Assembly (NCBI GenBank): GCA_030867875.1
Contig: JAOWCC010000655.1
Span: 11,864,269-11,928,268 of the forward strand
Reading direction: 5' to 3'
DNA length: 64,000 nt
Origin: Actinernus sp. WN-2022
Taxonomy: Eukaryota > Cnidaria > Anthozoa > Actiniaria > Actinernidae
Part shown: piece by piece, positions 55,586 to 64,000 of the stretch
Layout of the letters: each line of letters opens with the position of its first letter
Numbering within the stretch: position 1 is the stretch's first letter
Made by a program: the position numbers and the translations under genes
Notes under the pieces: generated by a model
Seen by the model: the letters and a program-made list of their open reading frames with translations, nothing else
What the model was told of the DNA's origin: nothing
Databases searched by the model: none

Positions 55586-55865
55586 ATGCGAGTCAAGGAG
55601 AACTTTGAGAGGCAACTTTCGATGAAAACGGCAAACGCGCGAGTTAATAATAACTTCGGGACACATATAAAACGCAAGGAAAATATCGTAGACGTAGTAT
55701 CATTTTATGCGGCGGCTAAAGGAATCGAAAACTTTGTCCACACTTTACTAGCCCCCAACTCTCCTATTTCATATTGTACCAATTCGCTACTAACCGAGTT
55801 AGGTTTCGAAGATGAGGTGGAATCGGTAGGGCTTAAGTCGCTACCCGAGTTAGGTTTCGAAAGCA
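55586..55865 (+). pseudogene. Second retropepsin-like segment, catalytic Asp lost
   Basis: A frame of about 93 codons to the microsatellite. KGIENFVHTLLAPNSPIS, then YCTNSLLTELGFEDE aligns with the Pao-like segment GIGDFVTTYALLDTGSNTTL, then CTHALRKQLGLEGE at the same spacing, but LDTGS reads LAPNS, so the catalytic aspartate and glycine are gone. ARVNNNF upstream may match KVSNGNM of the first segment. It ends in the CATACATACATA tail of LINE D, so the right end of the element is cut here. Confidence 0.5.
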
Positions 55866-57103
55866 TACATACATACATACATACACTTTATTTATACACG
55901 AGTAAACATCAGTAGTAGCATAAAACAATTACAAAATACAGAGATTGTAAAAAAAAACATATGCATACTGTTTTACATGAATGTCGTGTGTTGAAGTATG
56001 GTAGTTAAAAATAGGGAAGCTAGGTTACGATATAGATAATATTTTCTTAAAATTACTTATTTTATCGGAGGCTCTAACATCCTCGGGCAGTGCATTCCAT
56101 ATCTTTGCCCCGTCAAAACGAAAACATTTTTTACCGAAGTTTGTGCGCGGACGAGGAAAGGAGATTTTAGTCGACGAGCCTCTGAGATTATATTGGATAG
56201 CTTCGGTTCTTCTTTCAAACATTTTAGTCATATACTCGGGTGCAAGGCCGTGCAGTGCTTTATAAACCATGACTGCTTTTTGAATGGCCCTTTGAGATTC
56301 TAGTCTTTTCCACCCTAGGTTACTCAGTAGCTCGTCAACATGGGTATGGAATGGTAGACCAGTTAGTATGCGGGCTGCTCTGTTTTGTAGTTTTTGTAAC
56401 TTGTCAGAGAGTCCTTGCCGTTTAAGTTTCCCCATATGCAGCTACAATAGTCAAAGTGGGGCTGAATTAATGCCCTATAAACACTTTAAGAGAGTCGCAA
56501 AAGGAACAAATGGCTTCATGCGTTTAAGTGCACCAAGACCAGATGATATTTTCTTTGTGAGTTTTTCGAGATGAGTATTCCATGTTAAACATTCGTCAAG
56601 GTGTACTCCGAGGTACTTCACTGACGAAACTCTCTTTACAACTTCACCACCAATTGGAAATGACATATCTTTGGGAAATTCCTGGAGTCTTTGGTTTGAG
56701 CCAATGAGTAGTATCTCTGTTTTTGATGCATTTAGTGAAAGTTTATTGGCTGCAAGACATTTACTCACTTCATTCAGGTTATTCGTGACAGATTCGTTAA
56801 TTTCCTCTGGATCGTTTCCAGTGGCGGTGAGGGTTGTATCGTCAGCATACATACGTGTAGCTGCATCTGGCAAACAATTCGGTAAGTCATTTATATATAT
56901 GAGAAATAATAGAGGCCCTAATATAGAGCCTTGAAGTACACCACATATTACATGTTTGAGGGTAGAAGTTTTACCGTTGACACAGCAGCTTTGTTGTCTA
57001 TTGTTTAGATAACACCCAAACCATTGCAACGAAACGCCTTCTATACCATACAATGCCAGCTTTTGAATTAGAATTTCGTGATCAACGGTATCGAAGGCCT
57101 TTT
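55866..57103 (-). mobile_element. 5'-truncated CR1-like LINE D
   Basis: A minus-strand LINE with a CATACATACATA tail (plus strand) at 55867-55889. The coding pieces are the RT palm and C-terminus in two frames (57053-56475 and 56435-56025): AFDTVDHEILIQK, YADDTTLTATGND, LGVHLDECLTWNTHLE, NRAARILTGLPFH, KCFRFDGAKIWNALPED. The 5' end is lost near 57103, where a Tc1 element begins. It resembles LINE C closely in its C-terminus. Confidence 0.8.
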
Positions 57104-57104
57104 T

Positions 57105-57860
57105 ATTATAATTTCAAGGTGGTCGTAAACATATTCTTAAAATTCAAGAGAGAAGTGAAGTTGTTACTCTTCATGAGCTTGGAAATTCTATATCCTTGCA
57201 AAGAAGTTTCATCGCAGCAAAAACTGGGTGAAGTACTGGATTCGCCGGGCAAAGAAGGAAACACTCTGAGTGACAGAGGGCCTCCAAGACTCACGAATAC
57301 AATGAAAAAGAAAATAGACAAGATAAAGTACAAGCGAGGAAATTCTACACGCAAATGTGCTGACAAGCTATCTGCTAATGGCATTCACATGTCACACGAC
57401 GCTGCAATCCACAACTACTTGAGATAGGAAAAGGGCGGGAAACCTATGAAAAGGATATCGCTCTTAACCAGTAAACAAAGACACAAGCGCTTGAAAGTGA
57501 GACAGGAGACAGGCCAGGGAACTCTGCAGATTTGAATCCGAAAGAAAATCTGTGGTCCATATTGAAGCAACAGGTTTATATTAGATACAAGGCACCTAAA
57601 ACCATGGTTCAGTTAATGGCCCGCCTTATAAATGCCTCGAGATCAATATCCAAAGATACCCTTCTTTCCTTGGTGCATTCCATGCCATACAGAATCAAAT
57701 GCGTTCTGAGAGGAAAAGAAGGCAGGCCACTACGGATATTGACTGAGAATTCAGGTCAATCGGAAAATTATTCAGAATTTTATTTTACCATAAAAATGGA
57801 CCAATACTTTCTTTATAACCTGTATATCCTGCCAAATATTAAGTCGAAATTCCTATGAGA
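57105..57860 (+). pseudogene. Tc1-type transposase lacking its catalytic core
   Basis: The N-terminal part has a helix-turn-helix pattern (SDRGPPRLTNTMKKKIDKIK, KRGNSTRKCADKLSANGIHM, SHDAAIHNYLR) and, after a stop, GKPMKRISLLTSKQRHKRLK, the start of the DDE domain. The sequence then jumps with a frame change to PGNSADLNPKENLWSILKQQ, the third catalytic residue (E) region, and the C-terminus IRYKAPKTMVQLMARLINAS, SLVHSMPYRIKCVLRGKEGR. Both catalytic aspartates and about 200 codons are missing, so this is an internally deleted, dead copy. The terminal repeats were not found. Confidence 0.75.
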
Positions 57861-58013
57861 AGTCCAACTATTTTGACCATAATTTTCATTTCTGTCCAGC
57901 CACCATTACTAAGCGATCCCATGTTAAAGTATTTGTTTGTGACATCATCCACTTAACACGTGATCATAAATTACATGATACATACAAATTCCCCACAAAT
58001 ACTTTTATTTCAG

Positions 58014-58102
58014 GGGGGCAGATTCTGAAATTGATAGAGACATAATGGAGTTAGTGTCAGTGGACACAGCCTCAAACCGTCTGAAAATCAGACTACACAG
58101 AG
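58014..58102 (+). CDS. Candidate internal exon (89 bp)
   Basis: Preceded by a T-rich tract and CAG (CTTTTATTTCAG) and followed by AG|GTGAGAAG. The open frame reads GADSEIDRDIMELVSVDTAS, NRLKIRLHR. The next recognised exon-like stretch is 250 bases on and has a similar acidic style. No family assigned. Confidence 0.35.
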
Positions 58103-58339
58103 GTGAGAAGTCTCCCTCTTCTTGAAGACAAACCTAGGTATGGGTACAGCTGCTACGTTGGATAAGGAGAAGTGTCGGATACTTTGACTTCAGTTACAGT
58201 TTGAATATTAGGCACTACTGTTTACAAGTATGAAATATAACAATGAAATTTCGGTTACTTGCCTTGGGAGCTTTTTGTAAAAATAGTCAGCTGCTATTCA
58301 TATATATTACTATATATAATTTCACATTCAAGGTACACA

Positions 58340-58479
58340 ATGCAGACTCAGAAGACATTGATTTTAGTAACGATCATGAATATTATACCAAGACTCTCTT
58401 TCATATACCGTTTCAGTTCGAGGAGGCAACCGGAAGCGTAGTGTTCTCAGTAAACTTCGCGGGACGAAGAAGTTCGTAA
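58340..58479 (+). CDS. Candidate terminal exon, unknown gene
   Basis: Preceded by ATTTCACATTCAAG and open to a TAA (58477-58479). It encodes VHNADSEDIDFSNDHEYYTK, TLFHIPFQFEEATGSVVFSV, NFAGRRSS. The FxFEEATGxVxFS phrase is reminiscent of cadherin-type repeats, but this is weak. It may be an exon of the same gene as the 58014 candidate. No codon-level test was possible. Confidence 0.3.
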
Positions 58480-59202
58480 ACTGCATTTTATGAAAATTCA
58501 CTTCATCGCCAAAACAACAATATTATCCACACAATATATAAGCGTAAACGTTCTTTTTTAAAGACATGCCTGCTTTGAATCGTCCCACGATTCAGTGAGA
58601 AGCACTCATCCACATCAGTTCATGTACAATACTGGCATCGGACTTGCATCCCAATCTTTTCACTTTTTTCGTATGAAAGCCGTTCATTGACGAACGAGGG
58701 ACGAACTTGAAGGCAACTCATACAATTGACAGTCAATATGACAGCAGTTCATGACCACACAACGACGAGGGATTTGTTTACAGCATGAAACCACGATTAC
58801 TTGCTTTCTTGTATAGCTTTGCGATGGTCGACTTCTCGGTGTGACGTCACAGCCTCGTTTTGATGTTTCTCACCAAGTCAATATTTTCGCGGTCACAAAC
58901 AATAAAAAGATGCAGGTTTGTTTTATATACAAAATCACGTTATTGATAAATAAACTGTACGTAATTCGTCCAAAGGTATAATAATTACATTTATTTTTTC
59001 CTGATCCGGTATCCATCGAAATCACGCGATCTGATTGGCTGTTGAAGGGACCGGTTTTTTTTCTCAGTACGGACCTCGGGAACCTGACCGTACAGGGCTT
59101 GAGCCGCTTCAAAACTAATTTTAGTTTTTGTCAAAAGTTAATTGAATTCATTTATTTATTATTTTATTTATACGCAAAACAAGAATACGAACCCTCGTCT
59201 CT
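58480..59202. other. Unrecognised non-coding sequence
   Basis: AT-rich. No gene or repeat is supported. Confidence 0.4.
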
Positions 59203-59400
59203 CTCCTCATTTCAACAAGTATCCAACAAAATATCCTCAAAGACAAAAATAATTCCTCCTTAAACCTCTTCAAGGAACAGGAATTCAACCAGTCAAGGGA
59301 AGTTATTCTTGCCAAGAAGCGAAAACTGGTTGAGAAGTACGCTAAAGAAAATCGTCCACAAGCAGCAAGGGCCTTGCCCAACAACAACAACAACTTTATT
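59203..59400 (+). pseudogene. Coding-like fragment cut by a (AAC)n tail
   Basis: The frame reads ILKDKNNSSLNLFKEQEFNQ, SREVILAKKRKLVEKYAKEN, RPQAARALP and then runs into AACAACAACAACAACTTTAT (59382-59400), a typical minus-strand LINE 3' end. The peptide looks like a charged helical piece of a host or domesticated protein. I cannot name the family. Confidence 0.3.
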
Positions 59401-59688
59401 TACCCTATTACTTACATATAGTATTTACAGAGAATAAAGAAATTGGAATATTTAAAGTTTACTGGCATCCAGAAATAACTAGAAAGCTAAAAATGCCCGA
59501 AGCTGAAGAGGATTTGTTCTTTCAACAAGGCCAGTCTTTTGGTTGTTTTCCCTTCAGTTTGGCTTTAGAGTTCGCGACGAATCCATAAACTCGAAATGGG
59601 GAGATGGCGGGTCCCACCGACTGATCCTAATATCTAAGTCCCGTATGTAACACAGGTAATACATAACATACCAGATAACTGTTAATCA

Positions 59689-61347
59689 TTACATCTCTTT
59701 TTCTCTAACAAAACTAGAACAACAACTGTTAGTCAATATCTGGTGATGCATCCTTATCAGCAGTAATAACGCAGGAACTATATTGTCCACTCGACGTCTG
59801 AGGTAGTCCTTCATCCATTTAGTTTTCACTCTATTGCGGCTACTCCTACACAGCTGAGGCTCCTCTTGTGGATTGACTCTTTCCTCTTCGAAGGCAACCG
59901 CGTTTCCGTTTCGCTGCTTGCTAACGTCTGGCCCCACATCCTCTGCAGTCGGAAATAGGGGCTCGTCTGTAACTAACAGCTGCTGGCGATTCCTTCTACA
60001 AATAGTACCTCGTTCAGTCTCTACTATATAAGATCTTGGTGCTACTTCCTCCAAGATCGACCTTTGCCTTGATTGGCCACTGTCCTCCTTCTCTGACCCT
60101 AACCATGTCTCCCTTCAATTAAGCTCAGTATATGCTTTCTGAACGGGTCGTTAACGATCATAGTCAAACCACTAAGTCCGGTTGTTATCACCCTGTCATT
60201 GTATAATATACCAGCGCAGGTGATTTGCCACTCTCCATTGTGGATGTCCTGTATGTAGTTCAGCAGGGCTAGGCACGGGTCCTCTCTTGCTTCTATTGCC
60301 TTATTTAGTAATCGTTTGATGATTTGTCTCCATTTTCAGCCATTTCGTTCGACTTTGGATAGTATGGAGAGGACGTTTTATGCACAAATCCATATTTCTT
60401 TGAACATTCTGAAAATTCTGAGCTTGCAAACTGGGGACCGTTATCACTTCTACTCATAGACGGGATTCCATGACGCGCAAACACACTCTTCGTGTGTGAA
60501 ATAACCGCGACACTGGTTATGCGTGTCAGGAGACATGTCTCTGGAAAACAGCTACAGTAGTCAATCATGAGCAGATAATTTCCCTGTCAAGTGAAAAAAT
60601 CTACTCTCACCATTCCCCAGGGCGTTCCTGCTGATGCTTTTGTTATGGGGATGAGCTGCTCTCTCTTCTGTTGGTACTGATGATTTTGACAGCTAGCGTA
60701 CTTGCCTACTCTCTGCTTCAAATGGCTTCGTTGATTCCTGCATGGCCAGTAAACTGCTCTTCTTGCCCTCTCCTTTTGCATTTCTCTACGCCTAAGTGAC
60801 CTTCATGTCAGAAGCCCATTACCAGGAGCGTCCATCCCCCATACTAAGTGTGTGAGTCAGCGTATGATCGGATTGAGCTACATTTAGAACAGATCTCGCG
60901 GGAATTCTCGTGCCCTCACTTTGAGAATCTAATTAAACCATAGTCAGGACAATGCAGTGTTAGTAAATCACATCTAAGAAACACTGACAAATCATTCTCA
61001 ATCTCGATAATGGCGGCAAGCGTGCATGCACGGACCGCAGCGGAGTCAGAAGACAGTTACCCTGGAAACATATTCTAAAAAATAGCTCAATCCGGTCATA
61101 CGCTGACTCACGGATGTAGTATATAAGGACACTCCTGGTAATGGTTCCTGCTTCATCTATAATATTTAACACCGCTGTCCTCATATTTTTCGGGAATAAC
61201 GACGAGGCTGCCCCTTAGCAACACTCCTTCCACTACAGTCAGCTCCTTCGCAAAGTCCTGATAGGGCTCGACTGTTGTCCTCCTACCCTTTAATGCTTCC
61301 TTCATCACTACCTTTAGCACGTCATCCTGTGCCGTGGCATCTGGCAC
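59689..61347 (-). pseudogene. gypsy integrase, interrupted by a MITE
   Basis: The N-terminal part (61347-61153: FAKELTVVEGVLLRGSLVVI, PEKYED) is followed by the MITE, then the zinc-binding and linker part (ERARRAVYWPCRNQ, QQKREQLIPITKAS), the core with WGMVRVDFF (first D), an in-frame stop at 60584-60586, MIDYCSCFPE, FARHGIPSMSRSDNGPQFAS (second D) and SNEMAEN (E), then a frame-broken ALLNYIQDIHNGEW region and a C-terminal part (PRSYIVETERGTICRRNRQQ). The DDE residues survive. Many lesions elsewhere. Confidence 0.8.
60844..61119. mobile_element. 276-bp MITE in gypsy integrase, TA target
   Basis: GTGAGTCAGCGTATGATCGG at the left and its near mirror CCGGTCATACGCTGACTCAC at the right make about 30-bp terminal inverted repeats. 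The element ends in CTA/TAG and is flanked by TA (60842-60843 and 61120-61121). The interior is non-coding. A Tc1/mariner-type MITE by its TA target. Confidence 0.85.
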
Positions 61348-61371
61348 TTCTTAGGCCTTTACTTCAGATAC

Positions 61372-61745
61372 TTCAGTTGGGAGACCACCTCATTGCATCC
61401 GCTAGAACCAACTACCTTGTAACTGGTTTGTACTCCCACTTGAGGTCATATCGCTGCATTCTCATCATCATACGCAGAATGCTAGGCGTCATATCATCAA
61501 ATCATAGCATGCACTATACCATCATCCTGAGCCATTCGTTTGCGTTACGTTTTCACCAGTTCACTGGCTTTACAAATCACTATAGCCTTCTTAAGGTATA
61601 GCTCCTCGGTCTTCAGCCATTTCTCTCCTATCTGTCCATCCCTTATTCCTCAGTAGTATGATCCGATCTCTTATCGTTGAGTCAGTCAGTTCACCGAATC
61701 CGGCCACCGTAAGTAAGAAATTCATCGTCATATTTTAAAATTGAA
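61372..61745 (-). pseudogene. gypsy gag and RNase H remnants
   Basis: Gag: FGELTDSTIRDRIIL, then (after frame changes) REKWLKTEELYLKKAIVICK, ASELVKT, the usual capsid-to-nucleocapsid region of Ty3/gypsy elements. RNase H end: MQRYDLKWEYKPV, then VLADAMRWSPN (LADALSR in intact relatives). Stops and frame changes throughout. The two pieces are adjacent, so everything from nucleocapsid to RNase H is missing. Confidence 0.7.
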
Positions 61746-61902
61746 ACCCACAGCTGTTAGCGATTATTCAATTCATTAGCATTGGTAATGGTACACGCTA
61801 AATAATGTTGCATATCTAAGTGAGATGAGAGCTTACGACTTGCTGAACGATTCTAAAAATTATTATTGTTGCTACCTACCCTTTGCTGCATTGATACTTG
61901 TT

Positions 61903-62412
61903 CTAATTTCGGCTGTTTGGGGCTGTACGAATTGAAACAACTAATTTGGTGTTTCCAATATCACAAATAGTTCGTTCGTCATCTTGAGGAACGGTATTGT
62001 TTATAATAAAGTCAACTATTTTTAAAACTTGCTCACTCTTGGTAACTGGGCTAGGCGCAGGAACATCTCTGATGAACGGGTTTCCAGTGCGAACTCCATC
62101 CAAATACTGGGCTGAGAGGTTTGTGCCAGTTGTGGTAGTTATACCGCAGCTGCCTGTGAAGCGGCATGATAGTGGGGCAGAGGCCGAAAGATCCCATCGA
62201 GGGATGTCTCTATTTCCTCGGTGGAGAGGTTTTTTTAATTCTCTAATGGTGGATGGTCCCACGAAGGCTTCTGCTGGGTAATAGGTTGGTGTGGGGGTTA
62301 GTTGCTCCTTTTCCTTGATAATATTTTCCTTTTTGGTTGCAATCTGTGCTTGAAGTTGCTCAACCTTCCTTTGTTTGGCCAACTTGTCTTCTTCTATTTC
62401 TAACACAAGCAA
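61903..62412 (-). CDS. Unrecognised 169-codon frame with coiled-coil start
   Basis: The first 40 residues are a heptad-like charged helix (EEDKLAKQRKVEQLQAQIAT, KKENIIKEKEQ), followed by a Pro/Ser/Thr-rich middle and a hydrophobic/acidic end. It lies just upstream (minus strand) of the gypsy gag remnants and could be an N-terminal gag piece or an unrelated gene. No motif decides between these. Confidence 0.3.
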   Translation of the reverse strand: MLVLEIEEDKLAKQRKVEQLQAQIATKKENIIKEKEQLTPTPTYYPAEAFVGPSTIRELKKPLHRGNRDIPRWDLSASAPLSCRFTGSCGITTTTGTNLSAQYLDGVRTGNPFIRDVPAPSPVTKSEQVLKIVDFIINNTVPQDDERTICDIGNTKLVVSIRTAPNSRN

Positions 62413-64000
62413 CTCCTCCTCATCAGCAGAGATATGTATAGGTCGATCTATTCCACTGGTTCTTCTTCTCCTTTCCCCGCCTCGGGATTGGTGTAAAAAT
62501 TATGTACAGAATAAGACTAGTGCCTAACTCGAAAACCACAAGGTTTATTTGGCATTTTCTCAAAGTGCCACTACGACGAAATTCGACCATTTCTTTGCCA
62601 CTTTTTGTCTTCCAAATGGACACACAGTAGCGGAAATATTCAAATCAATGAAAAATATTGTAAAAGGACCAAATTAAACTATGAAGTTTGCGGAGAGCTC
62701 ACCGTCAAAATCATGTCCGCCATTACTGAAGTGTGTTCCAAATAGTTCGCGATTTTCGTCCAGCGGTTTGCTGTCGTGACGTCATTTTCTCAGCACGTCG
62801 CCCTTTTAAAGGCATATTTATTTTCTAAACTTCATTCTTTTCTTTCCTTTGTGGCAAAAATAGTAAAACATTGCACTTTACTTATAAATCTACGCGAAGG
62901 TTTGTGTGAAAAGTAGCCTCACATATTGTTTAGTTGAGAAAATGACGTCACTTCCACTGAAAATTAGCTCTGTACAGACTCTGTGAAGGAACGGATTGGG
63001 CTCAGTGCGGACATAAAACCTCAAGATTCGGACCCAAAAACCTAAGACTTCCCGTCGTCATATCGAACAACGGTTTGGACAGACAGACAATATAGCAACT
63101 TTACTTTACAAATACGTAAAAATATCACTATCTCAGAATTTGATCGTATTGGCCACTTTAAACGTATCATATATTTTGTTTATTTGTCCATTTATTGTAA
63201 TCTCTATAAAAAATATAGATATATTATACTTGATACTCTACTGCCTGAGAAGACATTTCTGGTAATGTTATGAGCCAATTGGTACTTCAGATCATTATAA
63301 AACGCTGTAGTCATGCTGTGGTTTAAGGGTGCGTTTCCCAATTGTTTTGGGCCGTTGCTAAGTAGAATTTAAAACGCCACAAAACTCCAACAATTTGAGT
63401 AAAATAATTAATAAATCACTCAGGTAGACAGGTACTCAAATTTATGACGTCATCTAGGCAGAAAATTTCAATCATTTCATGATTTCTTTGGGATAGTGCT
63501 TTCATATTTGCATATATCATTGGTCTGGGTTAGGCACAAAAGGTGTAGCATGCCTTTTACGATATACCGAAAATTGATTGTTTTATAATTTTTTCCTGTG
63601 GATTTTAACAGTTAAATGGTCATAACTTCCGTGGTTTTACTTGTTTTCGCTAAACCCATGCTTGGCTCTGTGCAATGCGACTTCAGGACAATTTTTATGT
63701 GAAAAAGGATTGACTTTTCTTTGTTTCACGAACTCAGTTTCATTTTATGTGAAACCGGAATTATAATATTGTTACCAGGGCCCACAGGGCGCGGCCGCGT
63801 TTGGGTGGTTACAAAGCAATTTTCTTGACATACATGGAAAATTACAAAGAATTATTATTTACTATATGCGCCCGGCAGTTTTCGATTTTCACAAAATTTC
63901 AAGGGAAACTATTCGCACATGTTCGTAATCCTTATAATATTCTCCATTGATCAAAAAGGAAATAATATAAAAAATCGGCAAGTAGCTAGCTAGGCCTTAG
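62413..64000. other. Unrecognised sequence with a short inverted repeat
   Basis: GTGACGTCATTTTCTCA (about 62776) is mirrored by TGAGAAAATGACGTCAC (about 62935), a possible 175-bp MITE. Otherwise no gene, tandem repeat or RNA gene is supported to the window end. Confidence 0.45.

Larger units (their letters stand above)
42400..55865. mobile_element. Polinton/adintovirus-like virus element, degraded, split by a LINE
   Basis: A 13.5-kb block, of which about 4.7 kb is a later LINE, leaves about 8.8 kb of tightly packed genes on both strands: minus 207-codon protein, minus spike/late-like protein, plus DWSD module(s) and large tail-anchored protein, minus two small proteins, plus capsid, ATPase, 193-codon protein and several small membrane proteins. 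Gene packing, overlaps and divergent pairs are viral rather than animal. Polymerase, integrase and cysteine protease are absent. The right end is probably truncated by the LINE at 55866. Borders are approximate. The assignment rests on the capsid/ATPase pair and on the general look of cnidarian Polinton-like elements. Confidence 0.75.
59650..61760 (-). mobile_element. Decayed Ty3/gypsy retrotransposon
   Basis: Minus-strand remnants in order: gag (61745-61510), end of RNase H (61480-61372), integrase (61347-59689). Protease and reverse transcriptase are deleted. No LTRs were recognised. A MITE lies inside the integrase. Confidence 0.8.

Overview
The window is metazoan nuclear DNA, most likely from a cnidarian and probably an anthozoan (stony coral or sea anemone). 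The evidence is AT-rich non-coding sequence, spliced exons with GT/AG borders, tRNA-derived SINEs, several CR1/L2-type LINEs, many short inverted-repeat elements, and a protein-primed DNA polymerase plus virion-type proteins of kinds I associate with cnidarian Polinton/adintovirus-like elements. The organism is an inference. Nothing here is bacterial: there are no operons of host genes, no rRNA and no CRISPR.

Layout. 0-3 kb: a long intact family-B DNA polymerase, cut by the left window edge. 3-15.4 kb: non-coding sequence full of foldback and TIR elements, including a 233-bp near-perfect palindrome, nested inverted repeats at 7.9-13.6 kb, two tRNA-derived SINEs, and a hAT-like non-autonomous element with an 8-bp target duplication. 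15.5-22.8 kb: the 3' end of a host gene with tandem pentraxin domains. Three exons are visible, and both introns carry a 57-bp minisatellite. 22.8-33 kb: LINE fragments nested in one another (LINE in LINE at 24-28 kb; SINE in LINE in LINE at 30-33 kb). 33-42 kb: mostly unrecognised sequence with MITE-like elements and one candidate exon.

42.4-55.9 kb is the most interesting part. It is a degraded virus-like element with a presumed double-jelly-roll major capsid protein abutting a packaging ATPase. Around these lie a two-part spike/late-like protein, a duplicated 'DWSD' domain, a large tail-anchored protein, several small membrane proteins and two retropepsin-like segments, one without catalytic residues. 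A 4.7-kb CR1-like LINE has inserted between the divergently transcribed capsid gene and a small gene, splitting the element in two. Most reading frames carry only one or a few lesions (a frameshift in the capsid gene, one stop in the spike-like gene), so inactivation looks fairly recent. No polymerase, integrase or adenain-type protease lies in this block. The polymerase at the left edge is 39 kb away and may belong to another copy.

55.9-64 kb: a 5'-truncated LINE, a Tc1 transposase lacking its catalytic core, two possible host exons, a decayed Ty3/gypsy element with a MITE inside its integrase, and unrecognised sequence.

Working together: the pentraxin exons belong to one host gene. The capsid, ATPase and membrane proteins would have formed one virion-assembly module, with packaging motor and capsid transcribed in tandem. 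Everything else is layered transposon debris.
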